From GCA-002713455 sp964428745 (GTDB lineage Bacteria; Fidelibacterota; Marinisomatia; Marinisomatales; TCS55), in assembly GCA_964428745.1 (NCBI GenBank), contig CAYRYZ010000005.1, positions 1 to 64,000 on the forward strand: a stretch of DNA of 64,000 nt, in the 5' to 3' direction. Below the pieces are notes generated by a model. The model saw only the letters and a program-made list of their open reading frames with translations. It made no database searches and had not been told where the DNA came from. The translations under genes were made by a program, and so were the position numbers. Shown here piece by piece: positions 62,582 through 64,000 of this stretch. Every line of letters begins with the position of its first letter. Within the stretch, counting starts at the first letter, position 1.

Positions 62582-63322
62582 TTATAGAGTGAAGCGTTCT
62601 CCAAGATATAGCCGTCTTGTTTCTTCATCGTTAGCCAAAAATTCCGAAGTACCTGATTTCAATATTTTCCCATCAAATAAAAGATAAGATCGATCAGTTA
62701 TAGATAAAGTTTCTCTAACATTGTGATCTGTAATTAATACTCCAATTTTTCTTTCTTTTAGAGAATGAATAATAGCTTGAATATCTTCTACTGCAATTGG
62801 ATCTACACCTGCAAAAGGTTCATCTAATAGAATAAAATCAGGATCTATAGCTAAGGTTCGTGAAATCTCAACTCGGCGTCTTTCACCTCCTGACAAGTTT
62901 GCGCCTTTATTTTTTCTTATATGTTGGATAGATAGATCATCTAACAATTTCTCTACTTTTTCCGATTGTTCACTTTTACTAAGATCAGTCATTTCTAAAA
63001 CAAGACGTAAGTTGTCTTCAACACTTAACTTTCCAAAAATTGATGGTTCTTGCGATAAATAACCTATTCCAGAACGACTTCGTTGATACATTGCACGACT
63101 AGTAATATCTTTCTTATCGAGAAAAATATTACCCTTTGTGGGCTTGATCATTCCTGTAATCATATAAAAAGTTGTGGTTTTACCAGCACCGTTAGGTCCA
63201 AGCAGACCTACGATCTCACCTTTATTAACATCTAAGTCGACATCACGAACTACCCATCGTTTACCATAACGTTTGTGCAATCCTTTTGCACTAAGTTGAT
63301 TATGAGTATCACTCGTTGTCAT
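62582..63322 (-). CDS. lptB: LPS export ABC transporter ATP-binding protein
   Basis: 246 residues. Walker A GPNGAGKTTTFY, Q-loop YLSQEPSIFGKLSVEDNL, signature NLSGGERRRVEISRTLAI, Walker B FILLDEPFAGVDPIAVEDIQ and the switch ITDHNVRETLSITDRSYLLF. The DHNVRETL sequence is diagnostic of LptB. It powers lipopolysaccharide transport to the outer membrane together with LptFG and LptC. It overlaps lptC by 14 bases. lptA, often between lptC and lptB, is not here. Confidence 0.97.
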   Translation of the reverse strand: MTTSDTHNQLSAKGLHKRYGKRWVVRDVDLDVNKGEIVGLLGPNGAGKTTTFYMITGMIKPTKGNIFLDKKDITSRAMYQRSRSGIGYLSQEPSIFGKLSVEDNLRLVLEMTDLSKSEQSEKVEKLLDDLSIQHIRKNKGANLSGGERRRVEISRTLAIDPDFILLDEPFAGVDPIAVEDIQAIIHSLKERKIGVLITDHNVRETLSITDRSYLLFDGKILKSGTSEFLANDEETRRLYLGERFTL

Positions 63323-63830
63323 GGAATACGCCAGTTGGTTTTAAAATTTTCCAATTGTCAAGTTCTACATCCGACTCAAACCCAATACCATAAAGAGTAT
63401 CTTGTTCTTCAGTAATAAAAATAACTTTGTCATCTGTGTAGACTTTTTCTCGAATATTGTCCCAAGAGAGTGTATCTGTAAATAGAGTAACGCCACTATC
63501 TGATAAGACAACAACGTTACCAATTGCAATCAGAAAGTCTTCTTCTTCATCTACTTCAGCTATTTTAGATTTAAGGTTAGTTGTATACACTTCATTTTCA
63601 TTAAAAAAATCTGCATCGACCTTTTCATTAAGAAGGATGTATTGGCGCTCATTGTACTTTTCTAAATGACCTGCTCTAATAACAGCTCGCTTTGCGCCCT
63701 TATTAGTAAGCGTAATGGTTGCATTCCAACTTTCAGCGTCTGGGCGACCTTCTCTGGAATTACCTGACCTTTCAACCTCTGAGCCTTGACAGCCAAAGGA
63801 AACAAATATAAAGAAAGGGATTAATCGCAC
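63309..63830 (-). CDS. lptC: LPS export system periplasmic protein LptC-like (lipoprotein type)
   Basis: 173 residues from a GTG start that overlaps the kdsC stop by one base (TAGTG). A lipobox VSFGC ends the signal, so the protein may be lipid-anchored rather than membrane-spanning as in E. coli. The OstA-like beta-jellyroll runs ESWNATITLTNKGAKRAVIR, AGHLEKYNERQYILL, SKIAEVDEEEDFLIAIGN and VVVLSDSGVTLFTDTLSWDN. The TLYGIGFESDVELDNWKI ending fits the Bacteroidetes/Chlorobi LptC group. Lies between kdsC and lptB. Confidence 0.9.
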   Translation of the reverse strand: MRLIPFFIFVSFGCQGSEVERSGNSREGRPDAESWNATITLTNKGAKRAVIRAGHLEKYNERQYILLNEKVDADFFNENEVYTTNLKSKIAEVDEEEDFLIAIGNVVVLSDSGVTLFTDTLSWDNIREKVYTDDKVIFITEEQDTLYGIGFESDVELDNWKILKPTGVFHDNE

Positions 63831-64000
63831 TACTGCTTCTGAACTTTTAGTCTTAGATTATTGATTACGCTATCTAAGCGATCTTGTTTTATTAAAATCC
63901 ATTCAACTGCTTCTCTAAAAGCACCATCTCCTCCACTTTTCTTTGTGATATGCACAGCAGAATCCTTACATGGAGGTGAAGCGTTTTGTGTCGCAATAGG
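63830..64000 (-). CDS. kdsC: 3-deoxy-D-manno-octulosonate 8-phosphate phosphatase KdsC (C-terminal part, partial)
   Basis: Only the last 56 codons are visible; the start lies beyond the right edge. The translated end reads PIATQNASPPCKDSAVHITK, then KSGGDGAFREAVEWILIKQD. The A-x-A-x-P-x2-K-x4-HIT-x2-GG-x-GA-xRE pattern is that of the HAD-type KdsC C-terminus (the KGGxGAVRE region). The TAG stop at 63830-63832 overlaps the lptC GTG start. It is in the normal kdsC-lptC-lptB order, so the call is secure even from this fragment. Confidence 0.88.
   Translation of the reverse strand, partial: PIATQNASPPCKDSAVHITKKSGGDGAFREAVEWILIKQDRLDSVINNLRLKVQKQ

Noticed and set aside
1..64000. tRNA, rRNA, CRISPR array, insertion sequence or prophage
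   Set aside because: No cloverleaf, rRNA-like stretch, spaced short repeats, transposase, integrase or phage structural gene was found by reading both strands.

Overview
The window is a gene-dense, AT-rich (roughly one-third G+C) bacterial chromosome segment, apparently from a scaffold because it carries one 100-base run of N. The gene content points to a Gram-negative, outer-membrane-bearing marine heterotroph of the FCB side of the tree, most like Candidatus Marinimicrobia (SAR406). The supporting genes are a CBM9/DUF5916 outer-membrane protein, a TonB-dependent receptor with a carboxypeptidase-like N-domain, LptB/LptC/KdsC/KdsD/LpxH lipopolysaccharide genes, ThyX instead of ThyA, and a GlmU-like nucleotidyltransferase of the Bacteroidetes/Chlorobi type. 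The phylum assignment is inference from gene families, not from a marker-gene tree. No tRNA, rRNA, IS element, prophage or CRISPR array was seen.

Layout. 1-4430 (minus): a secreted LamG plus beta-helix protein running off the left edge, and a DUF5916 protein; both look like surface polysaccharide functions. 4524-8112 (minus): etfB-etfA and a membrane FeS oxidoreductase that should pass ETF electrons to quinone. 8343-12551 (plus): a lipoprotein with a dockerin-like calcium loop, a strong terminator, then a large TonB-dependent receptor with acidic calcium-type loops. 12580-21125 (minus): an eight-gene acyl-CoA catabolic operon resembling atu/liu terpenoid and leucine pathways (3-hydroxyacyl-CoA dehydrogenase, two MaoC hydratases, an AtuA-like protein, a biotin-dependent carboxyltransferase, a LiuC/AtuE-like hydratase, an acyl-CoA dehydrogenase, an AcuI-like reductase) but without a biotin carboxylase subunit. 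21176-23305: an M20 amidohydrolase and a ureohydrolase bracketed by a 76-bp direct repeat, followed by a tiny membrane ORF and a GC-rich structured RNA candidate. 23566-32940: PAP2 phosphatase, small regulatory-type proteins, a GlmU-like protein, a DnaJ/TerB protein, an acyl-CoA mutase large subunit, a LysM lipoprotein, biotin ligase, a CDF transporter and glutaryl-CoA dehydrogenase. 33108-35514: 2-oxoacid:ferredoxin oxidoreductase with fused beta and gamma subunits.

35526-40690 (minus): thyX, an O-methyltransferase and metH. metH is preceded by a clear SAM-II riboswitch (about 40729-40780) followed by an intrinsic terminator, so its real start is downstream of the longest reading frame. 41096-44537 (plus): RNase E/G with a structured leader, rplU with an alanine-lysine-proline tandem-repeat tail interrupted by the N gap, rpmA, terminator, mdh. 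44532-51313 (minus): Rieske protein, elbB, queG, NUDIX; two secreted proteins; tgt and radA (queG and tgt are both queuosine genes). 51373-54543 (minus): a peptidase-propeller-barrel fusion. 54680-57447 (plus): lpxH and two envelope proteins. 57451-64000 (minus): kdsC (partial)-lptC-lptB-rpoN-hflK-hflC-argF-kdsD, a lipopolysaccharide/sigma-54/membrane quality-control block.

Together the genes describe an aerobic or facultative heterotroph that imports large substrates through TonB receptors and burns branched or acidic acyl-CoAs. Acyl-CoA dehydrogenase electrons would go through ETF and the membrane FeS protein to the quinone pool, and B12, biotin and SAM are central cofactors. The observations most worth following are the SAM-II/terminator switch on metH, the atu-like operon without its biotin carboxylase, the direct-repeat-flanked two-gene cassette, and the repeat-tailed ribosomal protein L21.
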